Position numbers and translations under genes: made by a program | NCBI RefSeq assembly: GCF_014334015.1 | Contig: NZ_CP060488.1 | Span: 496,001-560,000, forward strand | DNA from: Bacteroides sp. M10 | GTDB taxonomy: Bacteria; Bacteroidota; Bacteroidia; Bacteroidales; Bacteroidaceae | Length of the DNA: 64,000 nucleotides | Reading direction: 5' to 3' | Shown: one piece after another, positions 30,226 to 39,575 of the stretch | Layout: each line of letters begins with the position of its first letter | Position numbering within the stretch: position 1 is the stretch's first letter | Notes under the pieces: generated by a model | Databases searched by the model: none | The model's input: the letters and a program-made list of their open reading frames with translations, nothing else | What the model was told of the DNA's origin: nothing

Positions 30226-32424
30226 TTACTTCATCTTATACACCAGTGTACCACCTTTTACAATATCTTCATGTGAGATTGTTTTCTTCGTATATGGTTC
30301 ACCATTCAATGTAATACTATCTACATATTTATGTTCTTTCGATAGATTCTCTGCAATAATTGTGAAAGTCTTGCCATCAGCCAAATGCAAGGTCATTTTT
30401 GGTAATTGTGGAGCACCGAATACATATTCTGCACTCACCGGATCTACCGGATAGAATCCCATCGCACTAAGCATATACCAGGCAGACATCTGTCCGCAAT
30501 CATCGTTTCCACAAAGTCCATCAGGTTTGTTCTTGTATTGAGTATCGAATATTTCACGAACCAGTTCTTGTGTACGTTCCGGACGACCTGCCAATGCATA
30601 TAAATAAGTTACATGATGACTTGGCTCATTGCCATGAGCATACTGCCCAATCAGTCCGGTTACATCTGACAGACTTTCGCCTTCCAACTTAACGGTAAAC
30701 AATGAATCTAACTTATTCAGGAAAGGCTCTTCACCGCCAAATAACTGAATCAATCCCGGTACGTCATGTTGTACATGCCAGGTATATTGCCATGCATTTC
30801 CTTCTGTATAATCTCCACCGATACTTTCAGAATGTCCTAGTGCACTTGGATTAAATGGAGCTTTCCAAGTTCCATCAGCCTTGCGCGGACGCATGAACTT
30901 CGTTTGTGGATCGAACATATTCTTATAATAATCAGCACGTTTTGCAAAATATGCCGCATCTTCCTCTTTGCCCATACGACGTGCCATATCGGCAGCAGCA
31001 TAATCATCATATACCGATTCTAAAGTAGAAGATACAGATTCAGCTTTTATCAGGTCTGTCGGGAAATAACCATATTTTGTATAAACTTCCCAATCGGACT
31101 TCAACGGATGAGACACCGTCTGCGTCTTCTTTATTATATTGAAAGCACGTTCAGCATCGAAACCACGGAATCCTTTACGATAGGCTTCGGCAATAACTGA
31201 TACGCCGTGATTACCAATCATACAGAAATTCTCTTTGCCCCACAATCCCCAAATAGGTAAGAAGCCTTGCACTTCACCTTGTTCAATAAGAGAATTAACA
31301 AAGCCATCCACACGTTCGGGAATCATTAATGTATAAAATGGATGAGCAGCACGATAAGTATCCCACAAAGAGAATGTGGAATAGAAAGTACCCATTCCGG
31401 CTTTCACTATAGAATCAGCAGCATTACGATACATACCGTCTACATCCGAAATCTGATTGGGTTGAATCAATGCATGATAGAAACAAGTGTAGAAATTTGT
31501 TTTTTCATCATCCGTACCATCTATTTCAATACGGCTCAAATAGTTATTCCATTCATTATGGGCAGCAGTCTTCACTCCTTCAAAATCCCAGGCAGGAATT
31601 TCTGCTTCCAGATTCTTTTTAGCCCCATCTACACTGGTAGTAGAAAGCGCCACTTTCATCATCAGCTCGTCTCCCGGTTGCATATCGAAAGAGGCAATAA
31701 TACGTTTGCCTTTTTCTGTCTCTCCCATTGGAAGATAAATCGAATCGACTACCGGACGGTTGAACTTCATCACAAAGAAATAATCCTGATTCACCCATAC
31801 CGTATTATTGACATGTCCTGTCAGTGTCTGGGCATCTTCCCAGTTTACTTCGCAACTGTTGACCTGTGAATGATATTGCTCTTCTCTCCATGCAGGACCA
31901 TGTTGCAGGTCGATCAATATAGAGGCAGAATCAGCTTTATGATAAGTATAGCGGTGAAGGGCAGCATGGATAGATGCTGTCAGTTCCGCTTTCACCTGCG
32001 GATCGGAAAGTTCCGTAGTGTAATATCCCGGAGTAGCCGCTTCTTTGTCTTTAGGGAAATGACTACGATAAGCATCCCATGCACGGACACGTGTACCCGT
32101 GACCGGCATCACCAGAATATCGCCTAAATCCATACAGCCTGTTCCATTCAAATGTGTCTGTGTAAATCCCCAAACCAGAGAATCCTCATAAACATATTCA
32201 GAACAGTAACGCCAACCGACTGCACCCGTCACAGGGCTGGTCTGTATCATACCGAAAGGATAACATGCGCCGGGAAATGTATGCCCGTTGTCTGCGCCAC
32301 CGATAAAGGTATTAACGTATTGAGTATAATCTTTTGTATCCGTCTTTTCAGCCGGAGTACAAGAAGAATAAAAAAACAAGCCTGCTGCCAGAGTTGCAGC
32401 CATAAAAGGGGTTTTTCTTCTCAT
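30226..32424 (-). CDS. GH92 family alpha-mannosidase (lipoprotein), outside the main PUL
   Basis: This is a full-length (732 aa) canonical GH92 exo-alpha-mannosidase. The signal peptide ends at YSSC. Conserved blocks are YVNTFIGGADNGHTFPGA, LWDTYRAAHPFY, YTEGNAWQYTWHVQHD, HGNEPSHHVTYLYALAG (general acid Glu) and GNDDCGQMSAWYMLSAMGFYPVDP. It is similar in design to the protein at 8941-11124. It is co-transcribed with the histidine phosphatase gene, whose stop lies 32 nt upstream, and ends in a strong terminator. The pairing suggests a role on phosphorylated mannose-containing glycans or phytate-linked material, but nothing in the sequence proves that. Confidence 0.94.
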   Translation of the reverse strand: MRRKTPFMAATLAAGLFFYSSCTPAEKTDTKDYTQYVNTFIGGADNGHTFPGACYPFGMIQTSPVTGAVGWRYCSEYVYEDSLVWGFTQTHLNGTGCMDLGDILVMPVTGTRVRAWDAYRSHFPKDKEAATPGYYTTELSDPQVKAELTASIHAALHRYTYHKADSASILIDLQHGPAWREEQYHSQVNSCEVNWEDAQTLTGHVNNTVWVNQDYFFVMKFNRPVVDSIYLPMGETEKGKRIIASFDMQPGDELMMKVALSTTSVDGAKKNLEAEIPAWDFEGVKTAAHNEWNNYLSRIEIDGTDDEKTNFYTCFYHALIQPNQISDVDGMYRNAADSIVKAGMGTFYSTFSLWDTYRAAHPFYTLMIPERVDGFVNSLIEQGEVQGFLPIWGLWGKENFCMIGNHGVSVIAEAYRKGFRGFDAERAFNIIKKTQTVSHPLKSDWEVYTKYGYFPTDLIKAESVSSTLESVYDDYAAADMARRMGKEEDAAYFAKRADYYKNMFDPQTKFMRPRKADGTWKAPFNPSALGHSESIGGDYTEGNAWQYTWHVQHDVPGLIQLFGGEEPFLNKLDSLFTVKLEGESLSDVTGLIGQYAHGNEPSHHVTYLYALAGRPERTQELVREIFDTQYKNKPDGLCGNDDCGQMSAWYMLSAMGFYPVDPVSAEYVFGAPQLPKMTLHLADGKTFTIIAENLSKEHKYVDSITLNGEPYTKKTISHEDIVKGGTLVYKMK

Positions 32425-32456
32425 GGTAAATATAATAATGTTAAGTTAATGTCGCA

Positions 32457-33731
32457 TTATATATGCTGATATTTATCTAATTTTTCACGATAGTAGCTTT
32501 CTACATCTTTCCAGTGGTAATAAGGAGCTACGTCTGTTTTCACCGGTAGTTTAGTTTCCTTTTCATTAAGTAATACTTTTACCAATACATCGTTACTTCC
32601 TTTTTTATGGAAAAAGACGAATTGCACGTTACTAGCCATCGGGAAAATATCATACGCTCTCCATTGTTCGGATAACTTTTCTACGTCAGGGTAAGATTCT
32701 CCATAATGATTCAGTTCCAATAAAGCGACTAACGGTAACAGACAAGACTCATGACCAAATCTTAAAGTGGCCTGGTTCTTACCTTCTTTCAAAGCAGCAT
32801 CTGCCCTATCTAAAATATTACGCAACAAGTCGGCTTCCCGATAGGGCATCAAACCATCCGTTACAGGAGAACAAGCGTGTGTCAGATACCAATATAAGTT
32901 GTTACAACTCCATAGATCATAACACTCTTCATCTGTGAAAAGAGAATATAGCTGCATATCTGTATCATGACTCTGCATATTACAAGCCAAATCAAAAAGA
33001 CGTCTCATCAGGCGCGCTTCATCAACATTTGCTTTTACATACGCTTCGTCTGTAAACAATGTTTTCATCAACCGTTGCGGGCGTACATGGGTAGCTTCAA
33101 AATCTTTCTGAACCTTTTTCACTTTATCGGAACCAGCTATTTTACTCAAATCCTTAGCAGGAGGATTCATGTAATACATATCATGGTAACTTGCATCATT
33201 CTTGATACATAGATTAGGATTCATCGCCTGCAATTGGAGACATTCGGATGTCATGGATAATATACACCGGATGACAACTGTGGAACGGGCATCCACTTCT
33301 GTTCCATCAGCAAATATCTGTGGGAAATTAGTATACATACGCTTTGCAATTCCTCTGTGTTGGCGTGCTCCTACCGAAGTCAGTTCACCAAGACGACCTT
33401 CCGCCATATCAGCCATGCGCAAAACAATATCCAGTGTGTTTTTACCTGTTGTAGTAAGTTTGTTTAAAGAGTCGGCTTTTAATAAAGTTTGCTTGGGGAA
33501 ACGATAATCATTCGGATCAATCAGATACCGTGAGCCATGACGCATATATGTGCTGATATAAAAAGGTTCGTACCCCTTAGGAGCAGCTGTCTGCTTGGCA
33601 GTAGGCGTAGGATATGCATAATAATTATTAGCGGATAAATACCGGTTTGCACGGATCTCTTCACGAGCAGTTTGCGCTTGTACCGTCCATACAAACAAAA
33701 GCAATAAAAGAATAGATGTGAGTTTTTTCAT
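32457..33731 (-). CDS. Histidine acid phosphatase, MINPP/phytase-like
   Basis: This is a secreted clade-2 histidine phosphatase. A signal peptide starts at the ATG at 33731 (MKKLTSILLLLLFVWTVQAQ). The phospho-accepting motif is RHGSRY (His65), and the distal catalytic motif reads FGHESCLLPL, where multiple inositol polyphosphate phosphatases usually have HAE and phytases HD. Known relatives in Bacteroides hydrolyse inositol phosphates such as phytate. Length (424 aa) is normal. It is the first gene of a two-gene operon with GH92. Two TAnnTTTG-like boxes lie upstream on the minus strand (33783-33776 and 33826-33819), both without a clear -33. Activity on phytate is inferred from the family only. 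Confidence 0.82.
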   Translation of the reverse strand: MKKLTSILLLLLFVWTVQAQTAREEIRANRYLSANNYYAYPTPTAKQTAAPKGYEPFYISTYMRHGSRYLIDPNDYRFPKQTLLKADSLNKLTTTGKNTLDIVLRMADMAEGRLGELTSVGARQHRGIAKRMYTNFPQIFADGTEVDARSTVVIRCILSMTSECLQLQAMNPNLCIKNDASYHDMYYMNPPAKDLSKIAGSDKVKKVQKDFEATHVRPQRLMKTLFTDEAYVKANVDEARLMRRLFDLACNMQSHDTDMQLYSLFTDEECYDLWSCNNLYWYLTHACSPVTDGLMPYREADLLRNILDRADAALKEGKNQATLRFGHESCLLPLVALLELNHYGESYPDVEKLSEQWRAYDIFPMASNVQFVFFHKKGSNDVLVKVLLNEKETKLPVKTDVAPYYHWKDVESYYREKLDKYQHI

Positions 33732-33888
33732 GATAGTATTATTCAATGTATTAATAGTTGTGCCACAAAATTAGAGATTTCTTCTCATTTAAAAGGATTT
33801 GATACAGACAAATATACTTAAATCTTAAATGGAGGAAGTTCCTATTTATGTGGATTCGCTGTGATAAAACAAAAATTCGTACGACTTA

Positions 33889-33921
33889 TTGAATAAATAT
33901 CAACTCAATTATTTATCTTTG
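33889..33921 (+). promoter_or_regulatory. Predicted promoter of the sppA-lpxK-punA-thiL operon
   Basis: TTG at 33889-33891 and TATCTTTG at 33914-33921 are separated by 22 nt, close to the Bacteroides -33/-7 spacing. The start of transcription would be near 33928, 34 nt before the sppA ATG. Confidence 0.55.
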
Positions 33922-33961
33922 TTAGCTTAATAACAAGCTGGCGCAAAAAACAATAAGTATA

Positions 33962-35740
33962 ATGAAAGATTTCTTGAAATTTACACTTGCCACAGTGACA
34001 GGTATCATTTTGTCAAGTATTGTATTATTTATAATCAGCATGGTAACGTTGTTTGGCATCATGTCTGCTTCGGACACGGAAACAATCGTAAAAAAGAATT
34101 CTGTAATGATGCTCGACTTAAATGGAACGTTGGTTGAACGTACGCAAGAAGATCCGCTGGGTATTTTATCACAGTTGTTGGGTGACGGATCTAACACGTA
34201 CGGACTGGACGATATTCTTTCTTCTATCCAGAAGGCTAAAGAAAACGAAAATATTAAAGGGATTTATCTGCAGGCAAATTCATTAGGCACCTCCTATGCT
34301 TCTTTGCAGGAAATCCGCAACGCACTGCTCGACTTCAAAGAAAGTGGAAAATTCGTTATTGCTTATGCAGACTCCTATACGCAGGGACTTTATTATCTTT
34401 CCAGCGCAGCCGATAAGGTGTTGCTCAATCCCAAAGGAATGATTGAATGGCGAGGTATCGCCTCTGCTCCCTTGTTCTACAAAGATCTGCTGCAAAAAAT
34501 AGGAGTTGAGATGCAGGTGTTCAAGGTGGGAACTTACAAATCTGCCGTAGAGCCGTTTATTGCTACGGAAATGAGTCCTGCCAACCGCGAACAGGTTACC
34601 ACATTTATCACTTCTATCTGGGGACAGGTTACGGAAGGGGTATCTACTTCACGTAATATTTCTGTAGACTCACTGAATGTCTATGCAGATCGCATGCTCA
34701 TGTTCTATCCGGCAGAAGAGAGTGTAAAATGCGGATTGGCTGATACTCTGATTTATCGCAATGATGTGCGCAATTATCTTAAGAAATTGGTAGAGATCAA
34801 TGAAGATGATAATCTTCCTATATTAGGATTGGGCGACATGATGAACGTAAGGAAAAATGTGCCGAAAGATAAAAGCGGTAATATCGTAGCTGTTTATTAT
34901 GCATCCGGTGAGATTACAGACTATCCGAGCTCTGCAACTTCCGAAGACGGGATTGTTGGTTCGAAAGTCATTCGTGACCTGCGCAAATTGAAAGATAATG
35001 ATGATGTGAAAGCTGTTGTACTCCGTGTCAACTCTCCAGGCGGAAGTGCTTTCGCCTCGGAACAAATCTGGCATGCCGTGAAAGAGCTGAAAGCAAAGAA
35101 ACCGGTCATTGTTTCTATGGGTGATTATGCTGCGTCAGGAGGTTACTATATCTCTTGCGTTGCCGATACGATTGTTGCAGAGCCTACTACCCTGACCGGT
35201 TCTATCGGAATCTTCGGTATGATTCCTAATGTGAAAGGATTGACTGATAAAATCGGTTTAAGTTATGATGTCGTAAAAACGAATAAATACGCTGATTTCG
35301 GAAATATCATGCGTCCGTTTAACGAGGATGAGAAATCATTGCTTCAAATGATGATAACTGAAGGATATGATACCTTTGTAACTCGTTGTGCCGAAGGACG
35401 TCACATGACGAAGAAAGCTATCGAGAAGATTGCCGAAGGACGTGTATGGACTGGGGAAACTGCTAAAGAACTGGGATTAGTAGACGAATTAGGTGGTATT
35501 GACAAGGCACTGGACATTGCTGTTGCAAAAGCCGGTATCGAAGGCTATACCGTTGTCTCTTATCCGGAGAAACAAGATTTCCTGTCTTCCCTGCTTGATA
35601 CGAAACCGACGAATTATGTAGAATCACAATTACTGAAAAGTAAATTAGGCGAGTACTACCAGCAATTCGGTTTACTGAAAAATCTGCAAGAACAATCCAT
35701 GATTCAGGCACGTATTCCGTTCGAACTGAATATTAAATAA
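33962..35740 (+). CDS. sppA: Signal peptide peptidase SppA (protease IV), 67K type
   Basis: This membrane-bound serine protease degrades cleaved signal peptides. It has one N-terminal membrane helix (about 8-32). The first half carries the catalytic Lys in GTYKSAVEPF, and the second half carries the nucleophile Ser in DYAASGGYYIS, followed by GSIGIFG. The length (592 aa) matches the double-domain, E. coli-like form. It is the first gene of a housekeeping operon with lpxK (10 nt gap), punA and thiL. Nothing is unusual in the sequence. Confidence 0.95.
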   Translation: MKDFLKFTLATVTGIILSSIVLFIISMVTLFGIMSASDTETIVKKNSVMMLDLNGTLVERTQEDPLGILSQLLGDGSNTYGLDDILSSIQKAKENENIKGIYLQANSLGTSYASLQEIRNALLDFKESGKFVIAYADSYTQGLYYLSSAADKVLLNPKGMIEWRGIASAPLFYKDLLQKIGVEMQVFKVGTYKSAVEPFIATEMSPANREQVTTFITSIWGQVTEGVSTSRNISVDSLNVYADRMLMFYPAEESVKCGLADTLIYRNDVRNYLKKLVEINEDDNLPILGLGDMMNVRKNVPKDKSGNIVAVYYASGEITDYPSSATSEDGIVGSKVIRDLRKLKDNDDVKAVVLRVNSPGGSAFASEQIWHAVKELKAKKPVIVSMGDYAASGGYYISCVADTIVAEPTTLTGSIGIFGMIPNVKGLTDKIGLSYDVVKTNKYADFGNIMRPFNEDEKSLLQMMITEGYDTFVTRCAEGRHMTKKAIEKIAEGRVWTGETAKELGLVDELGGIDKALDIAVAKAGIEGYTVVSYPEKQDFLSSLLDTKPTNYVESQLLKSKLGEYYQQFGLLKNLQEQSMIQARIPFELNIK

Positions 35741-35750
35741 ACCGTAATAC

Positions 35751-36881
35751 ATGGACGAACACTTTATCAAGATACATAAGTGGCTCTACCCTGCCTCCTG
35801 GCTCTACGGAGCAGTGGTAATGATGAGAAATAAACTCTTTGACTGGGAAGTTCTCCAATCAAAGAGTTTTGATATACCTATTATCAGCGTGGGTAATCTC
35901 GCTGTAGGAGGGACAGGAAAAACTCCGCACACTGAATATCTGATAAAGTTTCTTTGTAATCAATATAAGGTAGCTGTATTAAGCCGGGGATACAAACGGC
36001 ACACGAAAGGTTATGTATTGGCAACTCCGGAAAGTACGGCAAGAAGCATTGGTGACGAACCTTACCAGATGCATCAAAAATTCCCGTCTGTTACAGTAGC
36101 TGTCGACGAAAAGCGTTGTCATGGCATAGAAAAGTTGCTTGCACTGCAAAAGCCTTCAGTAGATGTTATCCTATTAGACGATGCTTTCCAGCACCGATAC
36201 GTCAAACCGGGATTGAGTATTCTGTTAACGGATTATCACCGGTTATTCTGTGATGACACTTTGCTCCCCGCAGGACGGCTTCGTGAACCAATTAGCGGCA
36301 AGAACCGGGCGCAAATCGTTATTGTCACCAAATGCCCGCAAGACATCAAGCCTATTGATTATAACATTATCACGAAACGGCTGAACCTTTATCCATATCA
36401 ACAGTTATTCTTCTCATCGTTCCGGTATGGCAACCTGCAACCAGTGTTCCCTACCATGTCTCCGGACACAAATGCTATTTCGACAAACCATGAGATTGCT
36501 TTGTCCTCACTGGCAAACACTGATATATTATTGATGACGGGAATTGCCTCACCTGCTCCCATTCTCGAAAGACTGGAAGGTTGTACCAAACAGATAGATT
36601 TACTATCGTTTGACGATCACCACAATTTCACTCATCGGGATATACAGCTTATCAAAGAACGGTTTCATAAACTGAAAGGAGAACACCGGTTAATTATTAC
36701 CACCGAGAAAGATGCAACACGCCTGATTAACCATCCGGCTTTGGACAAGGAATTGAAACCATTTATCTACGCCTTGCCTATTGAAATTGAAATATTACAA
36801 AATCAACAAGATAAATTTAACCAACATATTATTGACTATGTTAGAGAAAATACAAGAAACCGCAGCTTATCTGAAAGGTAA
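35751..36881 (+). CDS. lpxK: Tetraacyldisaccharide 4'-kinase (lipid A biosynthesis)
   Basis: This kinase adds the 4'-phosphate to the lipid A disaccharide precursor on the inner-membrane cytoplasmic face. The Walker A loop is GNLAVGGTGKTPHTEYL; the DDAFQHR block and GRLREP follow, as in LpxK. An N-terminal hydrophobic region (about 10-27) gives membrane association. The length (376 aa) is typical for the Bacteroidota. The 3' end overlaps the start of punA by 44 nt in another frame, suggesting translational coupling. Confidence 0.96.
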   Translation: MDEHFIKIHKWLYPASWLYGAVVMMRNKLFDWEVLQSKSFDIPIISVGNLAVGGTGKTPHTEYLIKFLCNQYKVAVLSRGYKRHTKGYVLATPESTARSIGDEPYQMHQKFPSVTVAVDEKRCHGIEKLLALQKPSVDVILLDDAFQHRYVKPGLSILLTDYHRLFCDDTLLPAGRLREPISGKNRAQIVIVTKCPQDIKPIDYNIITKRLNLYPYQQLFFSSFRYGNLQPVFPTMSPDTNAISTNHEIALSSLANTDILLMTGIASPAPILERLEGCTKQIDLLSFDDHHNFTHRDIQLIKERFHKLKGEHRLIITTEKDATRLINHPALDKELKPFIYALPIEIEILQNQQDKFNQHIIDYVRENTRNRSLSER

Positions 36882-37647
36882 GATGCATACCAGTCCGGAA
36901 ACTGCTATTATACTAGGCACCGGGCTTGGCAGTTTGGCAAACGAAATCACCGAGAAGTATGAAATAAAGTATTCGGATATCCCCAACTTCCCGGTATCTA
37001 CCGTCGAAGGTCATAGCGGTAAGCTGATTTTCGGCAAACTAGGCAATAAGGATATCATGGCTATGCAGGGGCGCTTCCACTATTACGAGGGTTATTCGAT
37101 GAAAGAAGTAACTTTCCCTGTACGTGTCATGCGTGAATTAGGTATCAAAACCTTGTTTGTATCCAATGCCAGTGGCGGTACAAATGCAGATTTCGAAATC
37201 GGTGACCTGATGATTATCACTGACCATATCAACTATTTCCCCGAACACCCGCTTCGCGGAAAAAATATCCCTTACGGACCTCGTTTCCCGGACATGAGCG
37301 AAGCATACAGCAAGGAATTGATTAGTAAGGCTGACGAGATTGCCAAAGAAAAAGGAATTAAAGTACAACACGGAGTGTATATTGGTACGCAAGGTCCTAC
37401 TTTCGAAACTCCTGCCGAATATAAATTATTCCATATTCTTGGTGCTGATGCGGTTGGTATGTCTACCGTTCCGGAAGTTATCGTAGCCAATCATTGTGGT
37501 ATCAAAGTTTTTGGTATTTCCGTCATCACCGACTTGGGAGTAGAAGGAAAAATCGTAGAAGTAACACACGAAGAAGTTCAGAAAGCCGCTGACGCTGCTC
37601 AACCGAAAATGACCACGATCATGCGCGAACTTATCAACCGTGCCTAA
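36838..37647 (+). CDS. punA: Purine-nucleoside phosphorylase (trimeric, PNP/PunA type)
   Basis: This enzyme cleaves inosine and guanosine with phosphate to base and ribose 1-phosphate for purine salvage. Motifs are LGTGLGSLANEI (phosphate loop), PVSTVEGHSGKL, GRFHYYEGYSMKEVTFPVRV, SNASGGTN and GPTFETPAEYKLFHILGADAVGMST, with purine-binding Glu and Asn residues in the last part. Its 269 aa is normal. The ATG at 36838 is chosen over an upstream TTG at 36781: it gives the family-typical N-terminus MLEKIQETAAYLKG, and it overlaps lpxK by 44 nt. Confidence 0.95.
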   Translation: MLEKIQETAAYLKGKMHTSPETAIILGTGLGSLANEITEKYEIKYSDIPNFPVSTVEGHSGKLIFGKLGNKDIMAMQGRFHYYEGYSMKEVTFPVRVMRELGIKTLFVSNASGGTNADFEIGDLMIITDHINYFPEHPLRGKNIPYGPRFPDMSEAYSKELISKADEIAKEKGIKVQHGVYIGTQGPTFETPAEYKLFHILGADAVGMSTVPEVIVANHCGIKVFGISVITDLGVEGKIVEVTHEEVQKAADAAQPKMTTIMRELINRA

Positions 37648-37663
37648 ACAACCATCCCGATTT

Positions 37664-38701
37664 ATGAGAACTGAAATAGCATCTCTCGGTGAGTTTGGTC
37701 TGATTGACCGCCTCACCGAGGGAATCAAACTGGAAAACGAATCCAGTAAATATGGAGTGGGCGACGATGCCGCCGTTCTCTCCTACCCTTCAGAAAAGCA
37801 AGTACTGGTAACAACCGACCTGCTTATGGAAGGTGTGCATTTTGACCTGACTTATGTTCCCTTGAAGCATTTGGGATATAAATCAGCAGTAGTTAATTTC
37901 TCCGATATTTATGCCATGAACGGTACTCCCCGGCAGATTACGGTATCTCTTGGTCTTTCCAAGCGTTTCAGCGTGGAAGACATGGACGAACTTTATTCCG
38001 GTATCCGTCTGGCTTGCCAGCAATACAATGTCGACATTGTGGGAGGCGATACCACTTCTTCTCTGACAGGTCTTGCTATCAGCATTACTTGTATCGGCGA
38101 TGCCGATAAGGATAAAGTAGTTTACCGTAATGGAGCCAAAGACACTGACCTGATCTGTGTTAGTGGCGACTTAGGAGCAGCCTATATGGGTTTACAACTC
38201 CTGGAACGTGAAAAAGTCGTATTGCAAGGTGATAAAGATGTCCAACCGGATTTCTCCGGCAAAGAGTATTTATTAGAACGCCAATTGAAACCGGAAGCGC
38301 GCAAAGATATCATTGAGAAATTGGCAGCCGCCAATATTGTCCCTACTTCTATGATGGACATTTCCGACGGCCTGTCATCAGAACTGATGCATATCTGCAA
38401 ACAAAGCAATGCTGGTTGCCGCGTTTACGAGGAGCATATCCCAATCGATTATCAGACAGCTGTTATGGCCGAAGAGTTTAACATGAATCTTACAACTTGT
38501 GCCTTGAATGGCGGAGAAGATTATGAACTACTCTTTACTGTTTCCATCGCCGATCATGAGAAAATTTCACAAATGGAAGGGGTTCGTCTCATTGGACATA
38601 TTACCAAACCCGAACTTGGCTGTGCATTGATTACCCGTGATGGACAAGAATTCGAACTAAAAGCACAGGGATGGAATCCATTAAAGGAAGATAAGCAATA
38701 G
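37664..38701 (+). CDS. thiL: Thiamine-monophosphate kinase
   Basis: This enzyme phosphorylates thiamine monophosphate to the active cofactor thiamine diphosphate. The PurM-like fold is shown by GVGDDAAVLSY, TTDLLMEGVHFDLTYVPLKHLGYKSAVVNFSDIYAMNG, GGDTTSS, MDISDGLSSELMHI and NGGEDYELLFTV. The ATG at 37664 is preferred; a GTG at 37640 would add eight residues and overlap punA by 8 nt. It is the last gene of the operon, with a terminator 39 nt behind. No TPP riboswitch was seen in front of the operon. Confidence 0.95.
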   Translation: MRTEIASLGEFGLIDRLTEGIKLENESSKYGVGDDAAVLSYPSEKQVLVTTDLLMEGVHFDLTYVPLKHLGYKSAVVNFSDIYAMNGTPRQITVSLGLSKRFSVEDMDELYSGIRLACQQYNVDIVGGDTTSSLTGLAISITCIGDADKDKVVYRNGAKDTDLICVSGDLGAAYMGLQLLEREKVVLQGDKDVQPDFSGKEYLLERQLKPEARKDIIEKLAAANIVPTSMMDISDGLSSELMHICKQSNAGCRVYEEHIPIDYQTAVMAEEFNMNLTTCALNGGEDYELLFTVSIADHEKISQMEGVRLIGHITKPELGCALITRDGQEFELKAQGWNPLKEDKQ

Positions 38702-38739
38702 ATTTCATCACATACCTGAAATATTTTTTATCTTATACA

Positions 38740-38780
38740 ACACTGATAATAAGCCGACTAACTTTTTATCAGTGTTTTTT
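38740..38780 (+). terminator. Rho-independent terminator after thiL
   Basis: ACACTGATAA (38740-38749) pairs with TTATCAGTGT (38766-38775), followed by a T run. It closes the sppA-lpxK-punA-thiL operon. Confidence 0.85.
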
Positions 38781-38793
38781 ATTTCCAGAAGAC

Positions 38794-38823
38794 TTGCAGA
38801 ATCCAAAAGTTTCACTACCTTTG
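38794..38823 (+). promoter_or_regulatory. Predicted promoter of tRNA-Phe
   Basis: TTG at 38794-38796 and TACCTTTG at 38816-38823, spaced by 19 nt, match the Bacteroides promoter consensus. The tRNA begins 40 nt downstream. Confidence 0.75.
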
Positions 38824-38862
38824 CAACCGCAAAAGAGATATTACCGGACCGAACAAGCACGA

Positions 38863-38935
38863 GGTGCCATAGCTCAGTTGGTAGAGCAAAGGACTGAAAA
38901 TCCTTGTGTCCCCGGTTCGATTCCTGGTGGCACCA
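38863..38935 (+). tRNA. tRNA-Phe (anticodon GAA)
   Basis: This is a 73-nt cloverleaf: acceptor GGTGCCA pairs with TGGCACC, the D-arm contains AGCTCAGTTGGTAGAGC, the anticodon loop has GAA in CTGAAAA, and the T-arm contains GGTTCGATTCC. The discriminator base is A38935. The 3' CCA is not encoded (CTA follows), as usual in Bacteroides. Confidence 0.97.
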
Positions 38936-38951
38936 CTATCGATTCGGTAAT

Positions 38952-38990
38952 AAAAAATCCCTTGAACTTCAAAAGTTCAAGGGATTTTTT
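38952..38990 (+). terminator. Strong hairpin terminator after tRNA-Phe, possibly bidirectional
   Basis: An 18-bp perfect inverted repeat (38952-38969 and 38973-38990) has a 3-nt loop. Its outer arms are A6 and T6, so it can end transcription from the tRNA on the + strand and from the cold-shock gene, whose stop is 83 bp away, on the minus strand. Confidence 0.9.
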
Positions 38991-39072
38991 ATTTTATCAG
39001 TTTCGCTCTTGCCTTATCATATAACAGATGAGAAGATCCAAGGATCAATTCAGACAAGAGCCGACATTAATC

Positions 39073-39522
39073 CTACTTCTTTTCTAAAGTAACATTAACA
39101 GCATTCATTCCTTTCAGACCACGTTCTAAATCAAATGTTACAATATCATTCTCTGCAATCTCCGACACAGCGTTGTTCACATGAAAAAAATACTTTTCAA
39201 CTCCAGCAAGGTCTTTAATAAAACCAAAACCTTTTGCTACATTAAAGAATTCCACACGACCTCTCAAGATGACAGGTTCCTCTTCCTCTTTTTTCGGAGT
39301 TGCTATTACGATCTCATCCGGATTAATTTCTTCTTTTCGGATATCATCAGCGGGAGGAGTCGAAGTTATCATTCCGTTCTCATCTACATAAGCAATCATA
39401 TCCTCAAAGCTATTTGAACTGCCCGATAATTTCTTGCTTTCTTTCTTTTTCAACTTTTCTTCTCGTTTAGCGAGTCTTTTCTTTTCATTTTCACGTTTAC
39501 CAACTGTCATGGATTTTGCCAT
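39073..39522 (-). CDS. Cold-shock domain RNA-binding protein
   Basis: The C-terminal part (about 83-149) is a cold-shock domain with RNP1-like KGFGFIKD and RNP2-like KYFFHVNN, which bind single-stranded RNA or DNA. The N-terminal 80 residues are a Lys/Glu-rich, probably helical or disordered extension (KKRLAKREEKLKKKESKK), unlike the minimal 70-aa Csp form. It lies 53 nt downstream of the DEAD-box helicase gene on the same strand. A helicase and a cold-shock protein side by side suggest a shared role in unfolding RNA. Confidence 0.93.
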   Translation of the reverse strand: MAKSMTVGKRENEKKRLAKREEKLKKKESKKLSGSSNSFEDMIAYVDENGMITSTPPADDIRKEEINPDEIVIATPKKEEEEPVILRGRVEFFNVAKGFGFIKDLAGVEKYFFHVNNAVSEIAENDIVTFDLERGLKGMNAVNVTLEKK

Positions 39523-39575
39523 AGAATTTATATTTAGTTTTATATTAATTTTAAAGAGATTGTTATTTGTTGATT

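Noticed and set aside
31342..31869. 175-codon + strand ORF inside the third GH92 gene
   Set aside because: Antisense to conserved GH92 blocks, Ile/His/Arg-rich random-like sequence, no family pattern.
33776..33826. Two TAnnTTTG-like boxes before the phosphatase gene as firm promoters
   Set aside because: Neither has a -33 TTG at suitable spacing; kept only as a remark in the gene entry.
37648..37663. TPP riboswitch for thiL
   Set aside because: There is no room before thiL and no TPP-type motif before the operon.
38794..39024. 76-codon ORF covering tRNA-Phe
   Set aside because: It reads through the tRNA and its terminator, so it cannot be a real gene.
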